A stretch of DNA of 34,521 nt from an uncultured Lachnospiraceae bacterium (GTDB lineage: Bacteria; Bacillota; Clostridia; Lachnospirales; Lachnospiraceae). Position 1 is the first letter of the stretch, and every line of letters starts with the position of its first letter. The stretch is taken from assembly GCA_937891165.1 (NCBI GenBank), contig CALAEX010000168.1, forward strand, positions 1 through 34,521, in the 5' to 3' direction. Positions 32,073 to 34,521 of the stretch are shown one piece after another. Under the pieces are notes generated by a model, which did not search any database, had not been told where the DNA came from, and saw only the letters and a list, made by a program, of their open reading frames with translations. The translations under genes were made by a program, and so were the position numbers.

Positions 32073-34451
32073 ATGATCAATGTAGTAAAAAGAGATGGTG
32101 AGGTAGTAGATTTTAATCTTGTAAAAATATCAGATGCGATTTCAAAGGCATTTACGGCTACGCAAAAGAATTATACAGATGAAATTATCAATTTACTTTC
32201 CCTTAGAGTGACTTCAGATTTTCAGGATAAGGTAAAGGGGCAGACCATCAGCGTAGAGGATATTCAGGACAGTGTGGAGCATGTATTAGAACATACCGGT
32301 TACACGGATGTGGCAAAAGCATATATTTTATATCGTAAGAATCGTGAAAAAATCCGCAACATGAAATCTACTTTTTTAGATTATAAGGAGATTGTGAATA
32401 GTTATGTAAAGGAAGAAGACTGGAGAGTAAAGGAAAATTCGACAGTAACGTATTCCGTAGGTGGTTTAATTCTTCACAATTCTGGTTCAGTGACGGCAAA
32501 TTATTGGTTATCCGAAGTTTATGATGAAGAAATTGCTGCGGCACATAGAAATTCGGACATACATATTCATGATTTATCTATGTTGACGGGCTATTGTGCA
32601 GGTTGGTCATTAAAACAGTTGATTAAGGAAGGTCTTGGTGGTATTACAGGAAAGATTACTTCATCTCCAGCGAGTCATTTATCGACGCTGTGTAATCAGA
32701 TGGTAAATTTTCTTGGTATTATGCAGAATGAATGGGCTGGAGCACAGGCATTTTCTTCCTTTGATACTTATTTAGCACCGTTTGTAAAGGTAGATAAGCT
32801 GACTTATCGGGAAGTAAAGCAATGTATCCAGTCCTTTATTTATGGTGTCAATACTCCAAGTCGTTGGGGAACACAAGCACCATTTTCTAATATTACATTA
32901 GATTGGACTGTTCCGAATGATTTGGCAAACTTACCATGTATCGTTGGTGGTAAGGAAATGGATTTTTGTTATCGTGATTGTAAAGCAGAAATGGATATGG
33001 TAAATAAGGCATTTATTGAGATTATGATTGAAGGTGATGCCAATGGCAGAGGATTCCAATATCCAATTCCAACCTATTCTATTACAAGTGAGTTTGATTG
33101 GTCTGATACAGAAAACAATCGTCTTTTATTTGAAATGACATCCAAATATGGTACACCATATTTTTCAAATTATATTAACAGTGATATGGAGCCAAGTGAC
33201 GTTCGTTCCATGTGTTGTCGTTTACGTTTGGATTTACGTGAACTTCGAAAGAAAACAGGCGGATTCTTTGGTTCTGGAGAAAGTACAGGTTCCGTTGGTG
33301 TAGTTACTATCAATATGCCACGTATTGCTTATTTATCTGAGAATGAGCAAGAATTTTTTAAGAAATTAGACCGTATGATGGATATTAGTGCTCGTTCCTT
33401 AAAGGTAAAGCGTACGATTATTTCTAAGTTATTAGAAGAAGGCTTATATCCATATACCAAGCGTTATCTTGGAAATTTTGATAATCATTTTTCTACCATT
33501 GGTTTGGTTGGTATGAATGAAGTAGGACTCAATGCAAAATGGATTCGTAAGGATATGACGCATAAGGAAACACAGGAGTTCTCTAAGAAAGTATTGAATC
33601 ATATGAGAGAGCGTTTAAAAGATTATCAAGAAAAGTACGGAGATTTATATAATTTAGAGGCAACTCCAGCAGAATCTACAAGTTATCGTTTGGCAAAACA
33701 TGATAAGAAGAAATATCCAGATATTATTACGGCTGGAAGTGCAGATGATACTCCTTATTATACAAACAGCTCTCACTTGCCAGTGGATTATACAGAAGAT
33801 ATTTTTGCTGCGTTGGATATTCAGGATGAATTACAGACGTTATATACTTCGGGAACGGTATTCCATGCATTCCTTGGAGAAAAGCTTCCAGATTGGCAGG
33901 CAGCAGCAAAATTAGTGCGTACGATTGCAGAAAATTATAAGTTGCCATATTATTCAATTTCTCCAACGTATTCGGTATGTAAGACACATGGTTATATTAG
34001 TGGAGAAGCTTTTGTTTGTCCGCATTGTGGAGAACGAGCAGAAGTATATAGCCGTATTACTGGTTATTATCGTCCAGTACAAAATTGGAATGCAGGAAAG
34101 AGTCAGGAATATAAAAACCGTGTTGTTTATAATGTAGAAGCTTCTAGAAAAATGGAAGAAAAAGAACAAGAACAGACAGCTCCAATGACTGGTATGAAAG
34201 AAATTATGCCAGTACAAGAAAGCAATGGAAGATTGTTATTATTTACAACCAAAACTTGTCCAAATTGTTTTATAGCAAAAGAATTTTTAAAGGGTATGGA
34301 CTATGAGATTATAGATGCGGAAGAAGAAAGAGAGTTGGTTAGTGAGTATGGTATTATGCAAGCACCAACCTTAGTAGAAGTAAAAGATGGTGAAGTTCAT
34401 AAATATGTGAATGCGTCTGCAATTAAAGGATTTGTGGAAAGCTTAAAATAG
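32073..34451 (+). CDS. nrdD: Anaerobic (class III) ribonucleotide reductase with fused C-terminal redoxin
   Basis: A 792-residue glycyl-radical enzyme making deoxynucleotides without oxygen. Domains: ATP-cone (1-95, VVKRDGEVVDFNLVKISDAI), the ten-stranded barrel with the radical Cys region SMCCRLRLDLRELRKK (about 378-393), a zinc site made of CKTH and CPHC (about 636-653), and the C-terminal glycyl-radical segment RITGYYRPVQNWNAGK (about 660). After this, about residues 712-792 add a glutaredoxin/thioredoxin-like domain with CPNC (LLLFTTKTCPNCFIAKEFL...APTLVEVKDGE), suggesting a redoxin-fuelled reductase. The start is ATG 32073 after GGAAGGAG; an earlier in-frame ATG at 32043 lies before that site. 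The activase nrdG is not within the remaining bases. Confidence 0.93.
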   Translation: MINVVKRDGEVVDFNLVKISDAISKAFTATQKNYTDEIINLLSLRVTSDFQDKVKGQTISVEDIQDSVEHVLEHTGYTDVAKAYILYRKNREKIRNMKSTFLDYKEIVNSYVKEEDWRVKENSTVTYSVGGLILHNSGSVTANYWLSEVYDEEIAAAHRNSDIHIHDLSMLTGYCAGWSLKQLIKEGLGGITGKITSSPASHLSTLCNQMVNFLGIMQNEWAGAQAFSSFDTYLAPFVKVDKLTYREVKQCIQSFIYGVNTPSRWGTQAPFSNITLDWTVPNDLANLPCIVGGKEMDFCYRDCKAEMDMVNKAFIEIMIEGDANGRGFQYPIPTYSITSEFDWSDTENNRLLFEMTSKYGTPYFSNYINSDMEPSDVRSMCCRLRLDLRELRKKTGGFFGSGESTGSVGVVTINMPRIAYLSENEQEFFKKLDRMMDISARSLKVKRTIISKLLEEGLYPYTKRYLGNFDNHFSTIGLVGMNEVGLNAKWIRKDMTHKETQEFSKKVLNHMRERLKDYQEKYGDLYNLEATPAESTSYRLAKHDKKKYPDIITAGSADDTPYYTNSSHLPVDYTEDIFAALDIQDELQTLYTSGTVFHAFLGEKLPDWQAAAKLVRTIAENYKLPYYSISPTYSVCKTHGYISGEAFVCPHCGERAEVYSRITGYYRPVQNWNAGKSQEYKNRVVYNVEASRKMEEKEQEQTAPMTGMKEIMPVQESNGRLLLFTTKTCPNCFIAKEFLKGMDYEIIDAEEERELVSEYGIMQAPTLVEVKDGEVHKYVNASAIKGFVESLK

Positions 34452-34459
34452 ACAGGTTA

Positions 34460-34521
34460 CATAAGACTTTTGAATTTTAAGGAAGCCCATCTTGGTAGTA
34501 TCTGTTAGAACACGCTCTCGC
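34460..34521. mobile_element. MITE-like hairpin repeat, copy C (cut by window end)
   Basis: Starts about 10 bp after the nrdD stop and runs off the window. Bases 34490-34521 are identical, inverted, to 25078-25109 of copy B; the preceding 30 bases (ATAAGACTTTTGAATTTTAA and on) match copy B's right end less exactly. Only the first arm is visible. Confidence 0.75.

Noticed and set aside
1..34521. CRISPR arrays, tRNA or rRNA genes, prophage or complete insertion sequences
   Set aside because: None recognised on either strand; the repeats present are the 11-bp array and the MITE-like family only.

Overview
The window is an AT-rich, densely coded stretch of a chromosome from a low-GC Gram-positive anaerobe, most likely a Clostridia / Lachnospiraceae-type gut bacterium. 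The clues are AT-biased codon use, strong AGGAGG-type ribosome binding sites, MalFG-type permeases without their own ATPase, ThyX, an oxygen-sensitive class III ribonucleotide reductase, an NADP-type glutamate dehydrogenase, and a TetM-like GTPase fused to a YacP/Rae1 domain. CheW plus a bacteriohemerythrin suggest chemotaxis. The genus cannot be fixed from sequence alone.

Layout. 91-2114 (+): prfB (RF2) with its programmed +1 frameshift, cheW and a bacteriohemerythrin. 2160-4163 (-): two sugar-type ABC permeases and a small membrane protein. 4262-4321: an array of 11-bp repeats in the divergent gap. 4472-7131: a large Xre/helical-repeat regulator (+), a convergent 71-aa secreted peptide (-) overlapping it by 4 bp, and a 113-aa secreted Cys/His protein (+). 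The last two diverge from mirror-image promoters around a 44-bp dyad. 7158-7350: a folded MITE-like repeat. 7399-10727: a two-gene lipoprotein operon whose second product ends in a solute-binding-like domain. 10820-14957: metF, a hypoxanthine-DNA glycosylase and the TetM-like/Rae1-like fusion. 15127-17403: GH31 alpha-glucosidase. 17446-19144: divergent lipid-kinase-like gene and YkgJ-type cysteine-cluster protein. 19235-22724: gdhA, thyX and an esterase lipoprotein. 22874-24035: ECF sigma factor and anti-sigma-like protein. 24149-24970: CBS/CorC protein. 25006-25146: second MITE-like copy. 25354-28072: LysR regulator and a TRAP-type large permease with a tiny partner. 28154-29383: DUF1015. 29468-29827 (-): YccF. 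30005-31682: DUF1622 and hflX. 31837-34451: NrdR-box-like sites, a structured leader and nrdD with a fused redoxin domain. 34460-34521: the start of a third repeat copy.

The most promising undescribed system is 2160-10727. It combines a regulator of the general HTH plus helical-repeat plan seen in peptide-sensing (RRNPP) regulators, a small secreted peptide gene touching it, a symmetric divergent control region, a repeat-array operator, orphan permeases, and a propeller/solute-binding lipoprotein. That these parts work together is inference from position and architecture. Other points of note are the TetM-like/Rae1-like fusion (two ribosomal A-site activities in one chain), the NrdD-redoxin fusion, and the interspersed hairpin repeat family.
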